13,544 nt of DNA from Desulfobulbaceae bacterium (GTDB lineage Bacteria > Desulfobacterota > Desulfobulbia > Desulfobulbales > SURF-16). How positions within the stretch are numbered: the stretch's first letter is position 1; each line of letters begins with the position of its first letter. Positions 7,497-13,544 of this stretch are shown here, one piece after another. The stretch is taken from contig JANTGB010000026.1 of assembly GCA_024763115.1 (NCBI GenBank), positions 1-13,544 of the forward strand, given 5' to 3'. The position numbers were made by a program, and so were the translations under genes. The notes beneath the pieces were generated by a model. That model saw only the letters and a program-made list of their open reading frames with translations. It was not told the origin of the DNA and made no database searches.

Positions 7497-7538
7497 GGCA
7501 ACGCGATACGTAGAGTTTGAACATTACAGGAGGTCCGT

Positions 7539-9188
7539 ATGACCATAATACGAGAAAAAATGGTGCAGTGGGATCCAGTGGATATCAAGGCAAAGCTTAT
7601 TGCCAAATATCCGCCCAAAGTGGCCCGCAAACGCGCCAAGCAGATATTAATTAATGAGGCCCTGGAAAACGAGACGCCGGAAATTACTGCAAACGTCAGG
7701 ACGATTCCCGGAATCATAACCATGCGCGGCTGTACCTATGCCGGCTGCAAGGGCGTTATCATGGGCCCCACCCGGGATATCGTTAACCTGGTTCATGGCC
7801 CCATCGGCTGTAGTTTTTACGCCTGGCTGACCAGACGAAACCAGACCTATGCCGGCCCGGATGATACGCCGGATAATGAAAATTTTATGAATTACTGCTT
7901 TTCTACGGATATGCAGGAGCAGGATATCATTTTCGGCGGTGAAAAGAAACTGGCAGCCGCCATTCAGGAGGTCTACGACCTGATACATCCTAAAGCCATT
8001 GGGGTCTTTGCCACCTGTCCGGTGGGACTCATCGGTGATGATATCCACACCGTGGCAGCCCAGATGAAGGAAAAGCTGGGCGATTGTAATGTCTTCGCCT
8101 TTTCCTGTGAGGGGTACAAGGGCGTAAGCCAGTCGGCCGGTCATCACATCGCCAATAACCAGGTCTTCAGGCATATTGTCGGCGAAAATGATGTGCCCAA
8201 GGAGGGAAAGTTCAAGATCAACCTGCTGGGTGAATACAATATCGGCGGTGACGGTTTCGAGATTGACCGGATCTTTAAAAAATGTGGAATTACCAATATA
8301 TCCACCTTTTCCGGCAACTCCTCCTATGACCAGTTTGCCTCGGCCCATCAGGCTGATTTAAACGCGGTGATGTGCCACCGTTCCATTAATTATGTGGCGG
8401 ATATGCTGGAAACCAAATTCGGCATTCCCTGGGTCAAAGTAAATTTTATCGGCGCTCATGCTACTGCCAAGAGCCTTCGCAAAATTGCCGCCTATTTTGA
8501 GGATCAGGAGTTGATAAACCGGGTAGAGGAAGTAATTGCCGAAGAAATGCCGGATATTGAAGCGGCTGCAAAGGATGTCGGAACCCGTACTGCCGGCAAG
8601 ACCGCCATGCTTTTTGTCGGCGGATCAAGAGCCCACCACTACCAGGAGCTGTTTAAGGAAATGGGCATGAAGACTATTTCCGCAGGTTACGAGTTTGCTC
8701 ACCGTGATGATTATGAAGGCCGCCAGGTTATACCAAATCTCAAGGTGGATGCCGACAGTCGCAATATTGAAGAGATTGAGGTTGAACCGGACGAGAGCCG
8801 CTACTCCCCCCGCAAGACCCCGGCGGAGATTGAGGCCCTGGCCGGATCCGGGGTTGACTTAAAGAAGTATGACGGCATGATCTCGGAGATGGATGAAAAC
8901 ACCTTGATTATTGATGATCTTAATCAGCACGAAGCGGAGAAACTGGTGGAGCTTATGAAGCCGGATATTTTTTGCGCCGGCATCAAAGAAAAATATTCCA
9001 TCATGAAGCTTGGCGTGCCCATGAAGCAGCTGCACTCCTATGACTCCGGCGGACCCTATGCCGGTTTCAGAGGAGCGATCAATTTCTACCATGAAATTGA
9101 TCGACTGGTAGGTTCCAGGGTTTTTTCCTACCTGAAAGCTCCATGGCAAAAAAATCCGGAACTGACTGCCGCCTATGTCTGGGAATAA
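7539..9188 (+). CDS. nifD: nitrogenase MoFe protein alpha subunit NifD (group II)
   Basis: NifD carries FeMo-cofactor and shares the P-cluster with NifK. In this 549-residue protein the P-cluster ligands are C65 (RGCTYAG), C91 (GPIGC) and C160 (ATCPVGLIGDD). The cofactor ligands are C279 (VMCHRSINY) and H499 (QLHSYD). H202 (GHHIAN) matches the catalytic His195 of Azotobacter, R364 (VGGSRAHH) matches Arg359, and K483 (GIKEK) matches the homocitrate-contacting lysine. A stretch of about 50 extra residues (about 392-445, after EFAHRDDYEGR) is the insertion known from Clostridium pasteurianum NifD. GGSRxHH rather than GGPRLWHW argues against vanadium or iron-only types. The start has a perfect AGGAGG (7529-7534), 4 nt from the ATG. 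The segment after the histidine reads HSYDSGGPYAGF, where clostridial NifD has HSYDYNGPYAGF, a small local difference next to the cofactor ligand. Confidence 0.98.
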   Translation: MTIIREKMVQWDPVDIKAKLIAKYPPKVARKRAKQILINEALENETPEITANVRTIPGIITMRGCTYAGCKGVIMGPTRDIVNLVHGPIGCSFYAWLTRRNQTYAGPDDTPDNENFMNYCFSTDMQEQDIIFGGEKKLAAAIQEVYDLIHPKAIGVFATCPVGLIGDDIHTVAAQMKEKLGDCNVFAFSCEGYKGVSQSAGHHIANNQVFRHIVGENDVPKEGKFKINLLGEYNIGGDGFEIDRIFKKCGITNISTFSGNSSYDQFASAHQADLNAVMCHRSINYVADMLETKFGIPWVKVNFIGAHATAKSLRKIAAYFEDQELINRVEEVIAEEMPDIEAAAKDVGTRTAGKTAMLFVGGSRAHHYQELFKEMGMKTISAGYEFAHRDDYEGRQVIPNLKVDADSRNIEEIEVEPDESRYSPRKTPAEIEALAGSGVDLKKYDGMISEMDENTLIIDDLNQHEAEKLVELMKPDIFCAGIKEKYSIMKLGVPMKQLHSYDSGGPYAGFRGAINFYHEIDRLVGSRVFSYLKAPWQKNPELTAAYVWE

Positions 9189-9216
9189 CAACAAGAATTA
9201 CCAGCTGTTATCTGGA

Positions 9217-9424
9217 AATTTTTGGTAACTATTCAGCTGCGCTTCATCTACATTCGCTCAGGCTGTCTTACATGGTATCAGTATGCCGCAACAGCCTGAT
9301 AGAACAGATTCCCGTAGTCTAACAAGCTCGCTTATCTAAGCAAATCCGAATAGGAGCAAAGCGCCGTCATACAGCAGGTGGTTTTAGTAATTTTTTACAT
9401 TTTGCCGAATACTTACAATTTTTG
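9217..9424. mobile_element. MITE-like insertion with 8-bp target duplication between nifD and nifK
   Basis: A 192-bp non-coding element (9225-9416) is flanked by identical 8-bp direct repeats AATTTTTG (9217-9224 and 9417-9424). Its tips are inverted repeats: left GTAACTATTCAGC, and right (reverse complement) GTAAGTATTCGGC, agreeing at 11 of 13 positions. Inside is a perfect 9-bp stem (TCAGGCTGT 9258-9266, ACAGCCTGA 9291-9299). Ends starting GTAA with 8-bp duplications are typical of the IS66 family, so this may be a non-autonomous IS66-related element; the family assignment is inference. Removing the element and one repeat restores a simple spacer of about 80 bp between nifD and nifK. Confidence 0.9.
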
Positions 9425-9435
9425 TATCAAAATAC

Positions 9436-9461
9436 CAGGGAGGAGATTTTTCTCTTCCCTG
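9436..9461 (+). promoter_or_regulatory. strong hairpin just upstream of nifK ribosome-binding site
   Basis: Two 11-nt arms (CAGGGAGGAGA at 9436-9446, TCTCTTCCCTG at 9451-9461) pair with ten Watson-Crick pairs and one G-U pair around a TTTT loop. The left arm contains an AGGAG-like sequence that would be hidden in the stem. The functional GGAGA site (9465-9469) lies just after the stem and 6 nt before the nifK ATG. It may stabilise or separate the nifK part of the transcript, or tune nifK translation. No T-tract follows, so a terminator is unlikely. Confidence 0.6.
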
Positions 9462-9475
9462 TCTGGAGAAATATA

Positions 9476-10849
9476 ATGCTTTTACGACACACCCCTAAAG
9501 AAGTGAAAGAGCGCAATGCATTGACCGTTAATCCGGCCAAGACCTGCCAGCCCATCGGCGCCATGTACGCGGCCCTGGGTATCCATGCCTGCCTGCCCCA
9601 CAGTCATGGCTCCCAGGGGTGCTGCGCCTACCATCGCTCAACCCTGACCCGTCATTATAAAGAACCCATTTCCGCCGCCACTTCATCTTTTACCGAGGGC
9701 GCCTCGGTTTTTGGCGGCCAGGCCAATCTGCTCCAGGCCATTAATAATATTTTTAATGTCTATGAGCCGGAGGTCATTGCCGTCCACACCACCTGTCTTT
9801 CCGAGACCATTGGCGATGACCTGCCTCAGATCAGGAAAAAGGCGATCAACGAAGGAAAGATTCCAGAGGGTAAATACGTTCTCGGCGCCTCTACTCCAAG
9901 TTATGCGGGAAGCCATGTTACCGGCTTTTCCACCATGGTTAAAAGCATGGTGGAATTTTCCGAAAAAACCGGAGAGAAAAACGGCAGGGTCAATATTATC
10001 CCCGGATGGGTTGAGCCCTGCGATATGGAAGAGATTAAACGGATGGCTGAGCTTACCGGTGTAAAAACCATCATGTTCCCGGACACATCCGGAGTGCTCA
10101 ACGGCCCGATGACCGGCGAGTACAAGATGTTTCCTGATGGCGGCACCACTGTGGCCGAGCTTAAATCAACCGGCGATTCCATCGGAACCCTGGCACTGGG
10201 GGAGTGGTGTTCAGCTGCCGCTGCCCGCGAGCTTGATAAAAAATGCAAGGTGCCCTGCAGGGTGCTGGACATTCCCATTGGCCTGGCAGCCACCGACCGT
10301 TTTGTTGACGCCCTGCGCACCATTGCCGGGGTTTCTGTGGCCGACGAACTGGCCTTTGAACGGGGACAGCTCGTAGATATGATCACTGACATGCACCAGT
10401 ATTTTTTCAAAAAAAAGGTGGCCGTTGCCGGTGATCCGGATCAGGTCATTGCCATGGTGGAATTTTTGATCTCCATTGATATGTGTCCGGTATATATTGT
10501 CACTGGTACGCCTGGCAAAAAATTTGAAAAACGAATCAGGGAATTAACCGACGATCTTGACTATGAGGTCAAGATCAAGGTCAAGGGCGACCTCTTTCTC
10601 CTCCACCAGTGGATAAAGAACGAGCCGGTTGATCTCCTGATCTGCAACTCCTACGGCAAATACATAGCTAAAGATGAAGATATTCCCTTACTGCGCTGGG
10701 GCTTTCCTATTCTTGACCGCCAGGGACATCAGTACTTCCCCACTGTGGGTTATAAGGGAGGTCTGAGGTTGCTTGAAAAAATATTAAATTTGCTCCTGGA
10801 TCGTAAGGATCGTGATGCCGAAGAATCAAATTTCGAACTGGTGCTGTAG
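9476..10849 (+). CDS. nifK: nitrogenase MoFe protein beta subunit NifK
   Basis: NifK pairs with NifD in the alpha2-beta2 MoFe protein and supplies the other P-cluster ligands, here C24 (AKTCQPIGAM), C49 (HGSQGCCAYHRS) and C107 (VHTTCLSETIGDD). The serine in VTGFSTMVKSMV matches the P-cluster-neighbouring Ser188 region. At 457 residues it is the short form of anaerobes, lacking the roughly 50-residue N-terminal extension of Azotobacter-type NifK. ATG 9476 is chosen because GGAGA lies 6 nt upstream and the protein then begins like clostridial NifK (MLLRHTPKEV). An in-frame TTG at 9422 falls inside the duplicated target site of the mobile element and is not credible. The 287-bp distance from nifD is unusually long and is caused by the insertion. 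Confidence 0.97.
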   Translation: MLLRHTPKEVKERNALTVNPAKTCQPIGAMYAALGIHACLPHSHGSQGCCAYHRSTLTRHYKEPISAATSSFTEGASVFGGQANLLQAINNIFNVYEPEVIAVHTTCLSETIGDDLPQIRKKAINEGKIPEGKYVLGASTPSYAGSHVTGFSTMVKSMVEFSEKTGEKNGRVNIIPGWVEPCDMEEIKRMAELTGVKTIMFPDTSGVLNGPMTGEYKMFPDGGTTVAELKSTGDSIGTLALGEWCSAAAARELDKKCKVPCRVLDIPIGLAATDRFVDALRTIAGVSVADELAFERGQLVDMITDMHQYFFKKKVAVAGDPDQVIAMVEFLISIDMCPVYIVTGTPGKKFEKRIRELTDDLDYEVKIKVKGDLFLLHQWIKNEPVDLLICNSYGKYIAKDEDIPLLRWGFPILDRQGHQYFPTVGYKGGLRLLEKILNLLLDRKDRDAEESNFELVL

Positions 10850-10857
10850 TTTTTCAA

Positions 10858-10883
10858 ATAGCAGTTCAAAAAAACTCTGCTAT
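10858..10883 (+). promoter_or_regulatory. hairpin in the nifK to nifB-like spacer
   Basis: ATAGCAG (10858-10864) pairs with CTGCTAT (10877-10883), and GTT/AAC inside can extend it. It lies 8 bp after the nifK stop. The tail reads CTTAAATCG, not a T-tract, so it is a weak terminator at best. It may instead mark an mRNA processing or 3'-stabilising site that lowers downstream expression relative to nifDK. Confidence 0.35.
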
Positions 10884-10914
10884 CTTAAATCGCAATTATT
10901 CATAAGGATTTGTC

Positions 10915-11979
10915 ATGAAGCACCCGATAGATATTAATCTAGTCCTGCCCATAGGACCAAACGGCAGCCATCGTTTATGCTCGGCAGACGATTCTCCCCT
11001 GCCGGGAGCCATGGTTCCGACAGAGGCAGTGAATTGGCTCAAGGGGCTGCGCAAAGGCGGCAGGAATATTCTTTCCATTGACCTGAATGGCCCAGGCGAT
11101 GTGCTGGCCTCCCGGCCCGGAACCCGACAATGTCTTGAGCTGTTAAAGGCTGAAAAAGATAATGCCCGGCTTATGATCACCACCCTGGGACTGGGCGGGG
11201 CGGAGATGGTACCAACCCTGACTGAATTCGGAGTAGATCAGGTAAACCTTCTGGTGCAGACGGTTTCCGAAGAAAATGTTCGGGATATATACAGCTGGAT
11301 CAGGCCGGGGAAAAAAACTCTGCCTCTCAGTCAGGGGGCAGCCCTGCTCATCCATGAACAGGCTAAATTCTGCCGAACCTGTGCCGGGGCCGGAATTACG
11401 GTTAATATCCAAACCATCGCGGAAAAGGGTAGGGAGGATGATGTGGCGGATATTGCCGAAACCATGGCAGGCTATGGCGCCGCCGGTATGGAAATAAGTG
11501 GTGAGGATGTTGATCTGGACGCTTTGGTCAAGGATGCCGGCTCCTTTCTTGCCGCCGAAAAAGCAAGTATGGAAGCGGTTCTACCGCCTCCGGGCTCCCC
11601 CTCAAGCTGTCCGGAAGGCGCGAGGCTACCCGAACCGAATGGCGGACGTAAGCATGTCGCGGTAGCCAGCAGTTCCGGCATGGACGTTGATCTCCATCTG
11701 GGTCAGGCAGGCAGGCTGCTCATCTACGGCAGGCGGGAGGATGGCCTGGCCTGCCTTATTGAAACAAGACAAACCCCGCCGGCCGGCATCCCGAACAGAT
11801 GGGCGGCTCTGACTGAAATTCTTGCGGATTGCTTCTGTCTCCTGGCCTCTCATGCCGGAGATGCCCCGCGATCCCAGCTTGCCGCAGCCGGCATCAGCAC
11901 CATCCTCACCACTGACCAGATTGAAGGCGTGGTGGACAACCTCTATGGTGGTGGCAGGAAAAAGAAATGTAAAAAGTAG
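10915..11979 (+). CDS. degenerate NifB-like protein lacking radical-SAM cysteines, with NifX-type C-terminal domain
   Basis: This 354-residue protein follows the two-domain plan of NifB. Residues about 5-195 track the NifB radical-SAM barrel: INLVLPIGPN at 7-16 matches the strand that normally leads into CxxxCxxC, NGPGDVLA (58-65) matches the NifB GPGDPLA loop, TTLGL (89-93) matches STNGL, and FGVDQVNLLVQTV (105-117) matches LGVDHVTITINAV. IYSWIRPGKK (125-134) matches IYPWV-x-GKR. The cluster cysteines are missing: only C22 remains near the motif, so it should not bind the SAM [4Fe-4S] cluster. A C153xxC156 pair is present. Residues 247-345 form a NifX/NifB-C type cofactor-binding domain (HVAVASSSGMDVDLHLGQA, then RQTPPAG). 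The start has AAGGA 6 nt upstream. A carrier, scaffold or chaperone role for NifB-co or FeMo-co is inferred; calling it nifB would be misleading. Confidence 0.8.
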   Translation: MKHPIDINLVLPIGPNGSHRLCSADDSPLPGAMVPTEAVNWLKGLRKGGRNILSIDLNGPGDVLASRPGTRQCLELLKAEKDNARLMITTLGLGGAEMVPTLTEFGVDQVNLLVQTVSEENVRDIYSWIRPGKKTLPLSQGAALLIHEQAKFCRTCAGAGITVNIQTIAEKGREDDVADIAETMAGYGAAGMEISGEDVDLDALVKDAGSFLAAEKASMEAVLPPPGSPSSCPEGARLPEPNGGRKHVAVASSSGMDVDLHLGQAGRLLIYGRREDGLACLIETRQTPPAGIPNRWAALTEILADCFCLLASHAGDAPRSQLAAAGISTILTTDQIEGVVDNLYGGGRKKKCKK

Positions 11980-11980
11980 C

Positions 11981-12000
11981 GTAACTATTCAGGTGAGCGC
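11981..12000 (+). repeat. solitary end of the GTAAC-type repeat family
   Basis: GTAACTATTCAGGTG begins 1 nt after the stop codon of the NifB-like gene. Its first 12 bases are identical to the left tip of the element at 9225. No matching right end or 8-bp flank repeat is evident before the ferredoxin gene, although TTGAATATGGAGTAC at 12072-12086 faintly resembles a decayed right end. The 112-bp spacer otherwise holds no gene. Confidence 0.5.
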
Positions 12001-12091
12001 GAGAAACTGCCGTAAACACAGCCCTGTACTGTCCGGGAAAAGCTGTCTGCAGTCAGCTCACCCATCAATTCTTGAATATGGAGTACAACCA

Positions 12092-12394
12092 ATGGCAATA
12101 ACAGAACGACAAATATTACTTTGCCAGTCCTTTCGGACAAACGGCGGCAAGAAAGGTATCTGCCACAAGGGAACGGACGGTTTCCTGCAATACATTGAGG
12201 AGGAGGTCATTGATCGGGGGCTTGATTGTCTGATATCAGCCACTACCTGCCTTAAACAATGTGAAAAAGGGCCGATTATGGTCATTCAGCCGGAAAACTG
12301 GTGGTTCAAGGAGGTTAACTCCGAAGAGGTCATTGATGAGATCCTCGACGGACTGGAAGATGGCGAACCGCCTGCCGATTATCTTATTACATAA
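12092..12394 (+). CDS. thioredoxin-fold [2Fe-2S] ferredoxin
   Basis: The 100-residue protein has the cysteine layout of the Clostridium pasteurianum / Azotobacter type [2Fe-2S] ferredoxins with a thioredoxin-like fold: C11-x12-C24 and C53-x3-C57 (TTCLKQCEKGP), with an additional C46. The ending PIMVIQPENWWFKEV is also typical of this family (VVYPEGVWY in relatives). These ferredoxins are often encoded in nif clusters and bind nitrogenase in Azotobacter and Clostridium, where a redox or protective role has been proposed. GGAG at 12080-12083, 8 nt before ATG, fixes the start; the longer frame back to 11822 overlaps the previous gene and is not real. It would be cytoplasmic and sits between the NifB-like and HEPN-like genes. 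Confidence 0.88.
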   Translation: MAITERQILLCQSFRTNGGKKGICHKGTDGFLQYIEEEVIDRGLDCLISATTCLKQCEKGPIMVIQPENWWFKEVNSEEVIDEILDGLEDGEPPADYLIT

Positions 12395-12443
12395 AACCGG
12401 GGTAAAATATTAAGTCTTTACGGAAACGTGAGGTAAAACCGTG

Positions 12444-12893
12444 ATGAAAACAGAGATAATGAACAATTCCGGCCTGGTTGGTTTCAGCGATATCAAAAAG
12501 GAGCCCATCAAAGGCTGGGAAGAGTTTTTCCTGGAAGGCCGGCAGTTTCTCACCACGGCAAGTAAGGCCTATGCGGCAAAGAGAAAGGCTTTCACTACCG
12601 GGATTCTCTATAACCTGGTGGCCATGAGTATTGAAAAAATGATCATGGCCATGCTGATGAAGAGCGGCAATCTGCCCTATAATCACACCATGCATGATCT
12701 GGTGGAATCCATGGAGGAATTTATGCCGGGGCGGCTTGAAAATCTTGGCGAAGAATTGAAGAGACTTGATGCCTTTCAGGAGATCTGCGACCAGGACGAG
12801 TACATCATCAAGACACCAACCTTGATCGAGGTCAAGCGAATGCTTAACCTTGCCGACCGGATGGAATCGTTGACCATGGAACAGGTCATGTAA
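12444..12893 (+). CDS. HEPN-domain-like protein in nif operon
   Basis: The 149-residue, mostly helical protein looks like a HEPN domain. It has an N-terminal helix (WEEFFLEGRQFLTTASKAYAAKR) and a second long helix LVAMSIEKMIMAMLMKSG, reminiscent of the AxHAvEKalKAlL helix. The signature NHTMHDLVESM follows, like the gH-L-L turn of HEPN proteins. The Rx4-6H ribonuclease motif is not evident, so an RNase role is not supported; non-catalytic HEPN proteins act as binding partners or substrate recruiters. The start is ambiguous: GTG 12441 or ATG 12444, with GAGG at 12430-12433. It lies 49 bp after the ferredoxin gene and 40 bp before the Nif11 gene, on the same strand. What it does for nitrogen fixation is unknown. 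Confidence 0.65.
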   Translation: MKTEIMNNSGLVGFSDIKKEPIKGWEEFFLEGRQFLTTASKAYAAKRKAFTTGILYNLVAMSIEKMIMAMLMKSGNLPYNHTMHDLVESMEEFMPGRLENLGEELKRLDAFQEICDQDEYIIKTPTLIEVKRMLNLADRMESLTMEQVM

Positions 12894-12933
12894 AATTCAG
12901 TTGCAAAAAATAAAGGATATATGGAGGACGGCA

Positions 12934-13155
12934 ATGGCTAGAGAAGATTTGGAAAACCTGTTGATCAAGGGTGGTGAAGATAAACATTTTCGCGCCCGTT
13001 ACGATGAACCGGCCACCATGGAAGAGTTTGTCGAGATGGCGGCGGGCGACGGTTACGCATTCAGCGTTGATGAACTGGCCGCTATTTTAAAAGAATCCGG
13101 CGATGTTTTTGAAAAAAACGGCAACCCGCCCAAACGCTCAATCTGGTGGACCTGA
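12934..13155 (+). CDS. Nif11-family small protein
   Basis: The 73-residue protein matches the Nif11 domain pattern. It opens with a helix (REDLENLLIKGGEDKHFRARY), followed by ATMEEFVEMAAGDGYAFSVDELAAIL, where the GYxFSxxEL signature is characteristic. It ends in NPPKRSIWW. Nif11 proteins occur in nif clusters (function unknown) and as leader peptides of some ribosomally made natural products. The lack of a double-glycine cleavage site and of biosynthetic neighbours, plus the nif context, favours the nitrogen-fixation type. GGAGG at 12923-12927, 6 nt before ATG 12934, sets the start; a TTG at 12901 in the same frame is rejected. It is the last gene before a strong terminator. Confidence 0.85.
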   Translation: MAREDLENLLIKGGEDKHFRARYDEPATMEEFVEMAAGDGYAFSVDELAAILKESGDVFEKNGNPPKRSIWWT

Positions 13156-13193
13156 GAGACTGGAAAAAACCGGATAGCAAGTATAAGTAAACC

Positions 13194-13232
13194 AACCACG
13201 ATTTCTCCCGGCATTGAGAATCGTGGTTTTTT
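13194..13232 (+). terminator. rho-independent terminator of the nif operon
   Basis: AACCACGATT (13194-13203) pairs perfectly with AATCGTGGTT (13219-13228). Inner CTC/GAG can extend the stem. A run of six T residues (13227-13232) follows on the + strand. It lies 38 bp after the Nif11 stop and should end the transcript begun at the nifH promoter. Confidence 0.9.
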
Positions 13233-13258
13233 ATGCCCTGACAAAAAGTAGGATGTTT

Positions 13259-13296
13259 TATGGAGAACTTCTCCATATATGGTTGAGGCGCAACCA
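13259..13296. repeat. tandem small palindromes after the nif terminator
   Basis: TATGGAGAA (13259-13267), a single C, then TTCTCCATA (13269-13277) forms a perfect 19-nt palindrome. It is immediately followed by TGGTTG (13280-13285) and CAACCA (13291-13296), a second hairpin. The sequence from here to about 13450 has no gene that I can support. The palindrome could be an operator for a gene beyond the window or part of another small repeat. Confidence 0.4.
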
Positions 13297-13453
13297 AACC
13301 GTAGATCTGCCTGAGCGTAGCGAAAGCGGGAAGTAAACTGTTGACTGCCTGATCTTGATGTCTTGCTTTGTAAAAGGCTCCTCAATCAGAATTACAAGTT
13401 TCGAGGTACCGCCACTTTTGGAGAAGTTACGTTTACGGCAGCTATGAATAATC

Positions 13454-13544
13454 GTAAGCGTTCACCAGCACCTCATCTTCGCCCGTTTGGGCCTTCTCGA
13501 ATAGCACAAGTATGCTTCGAAGTCCCAAACGAACGAATCTAAGG
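13454..13544 (+). mobile_element. left part of a GTAA-ended MITE-like element, cut by window end
   Basis: A GTAAGCGTTCACCAGC tip resembles the left ends at 5328 and 9225. It is followed, as in the 9225 element, by a long hairpin: 19-nt arms at 13478-13496 and 13519-13537 pair at 16 of 19 positions around a 22-nt loop. There is no coding frame. The right end and target duplication would lie outside the window, so this rests on the left tip and the shared plan only; the left flank is GAATAATC (13446-13453). Confidence 0.5.

Noticed and set aside
9422..9475. Upstream TTG start extending NifK by 18 residues
   Set aside because: It begins inside the 8-bp target duplication of the mobile element and encodes residues unlike NifK. 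ATG 9476 has a proper ribosome-binding site and a family-like N terminus.
10858..10883. Hairpin after nifK as a rho-independent terminator
   Set aside because: It lacks a T-tract, and a co-directional gene with its own ribosome-binding site follows closely.
12934..13155. Nif11 gene as a natural-product (lanthipeptide-type) leader precursor
   Set aside because: There is no double-glycine site or cysteine-rich core, and no modification enzymes are adjacent; it ends the nif operon.
13053..13385. Minus-strand frame across the Nif11 gene end and terminator
   Set aside because: It runs antisense through a recognisable Nif11 gene and its terminator, and shows no family features or ribosome-binding site.
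1..13544. CRISPR arrays, tRNA or rRNA genes, transposase genes
   Set aside because: I saw no regularly spaced repeats, no cloverleaf-like gene, and no long frame with transposase motifs. All mobile-looking pieces here are non-coding.

Overview
This window is a molybdenum-nitrogenase (nif) locus from a bacterial, probably obligately anaerobic diazotroph. Four features point to the group-II nitrogenases of sulfate reducers, clostridia and relatives: the gene order nifH-nifI1-nifI2-nifD-nifK, a NifD with the roughly 50-residue clostridial-type insertion, a short NifK without the aerobic N-terminal extension, and post-translational control by the paired PII-like proteins NifI1/NifI2. A GAF-type NifA and a sigma-54 promoter make it bacterial rather than archaeal. 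A sulfate-reducing Desulfobacterota member (Desulfobulbales-like) is my best guess, but that is inference from gene content and style, not a database match.

Layout. Bases 2-182 are a long imperfect palindrome with 19-bp terminal inverted repeats, resembling a MITE. Positions 436-3640 hold three + strand genes: a class I glutamine-amidotransferase-like protein with an altered catalytic dyad, a 434-residue protein I cannot name (its C-terminal part faintly resembles a RelA/SpoT synthetase fold), and a homocitrate synthase (nifV). The activator gene nifA lies on the - strand, convergent with nifV and divergent from nifH. The roughly 600-bp nifA-nifH gap carries remnants of a mobile repeat, two variant NifA-like sites, a -24/-12 promoter and a hairpin-rich nifH leader. 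Then come nifH, nifI1, nifI2 and nifD. A 192-bp MITE-like element with a perfect 8-bp target duplication separates nifD from nifK.

After nifK, where nifE and nifN are often found, there is instead a degenerate NifB-like protein that has lost the radical-SAM cysteines but keeps a NifX-type C-terminal domain. It is followed by a thioredoxin-fold [2Fe-2S] ferredoxin, a HEPN-like protein, a Nif11-family protein and a strong intrinsic terminator (13194-13232). The last 90 bases look like the left part of another related repeat, cut by the window edge.

How the parts fit. NifV would supply homocitrate for FeMo-cofactor. NifA with sigma-54 would drive the nifH transcript. NifH (Fe protein) and NifDK (MoFe protein) reduce N2. 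NifI1/I2 would switch NifDK activity with nitrogen status. The ferredoxin could be an electron donor, and the pseudo-NifB could be a cofactor carrier or scaffold. nifE, nifN and a catalytically intact nifB are not in this window and must be elsewhere if the system works. The most notable observations are the cysteine-less NifB homologue, the recently inserted element between nifD and nifK, the family of related element ends scattered through the locus, and the two unusual genes upstream of nifV.
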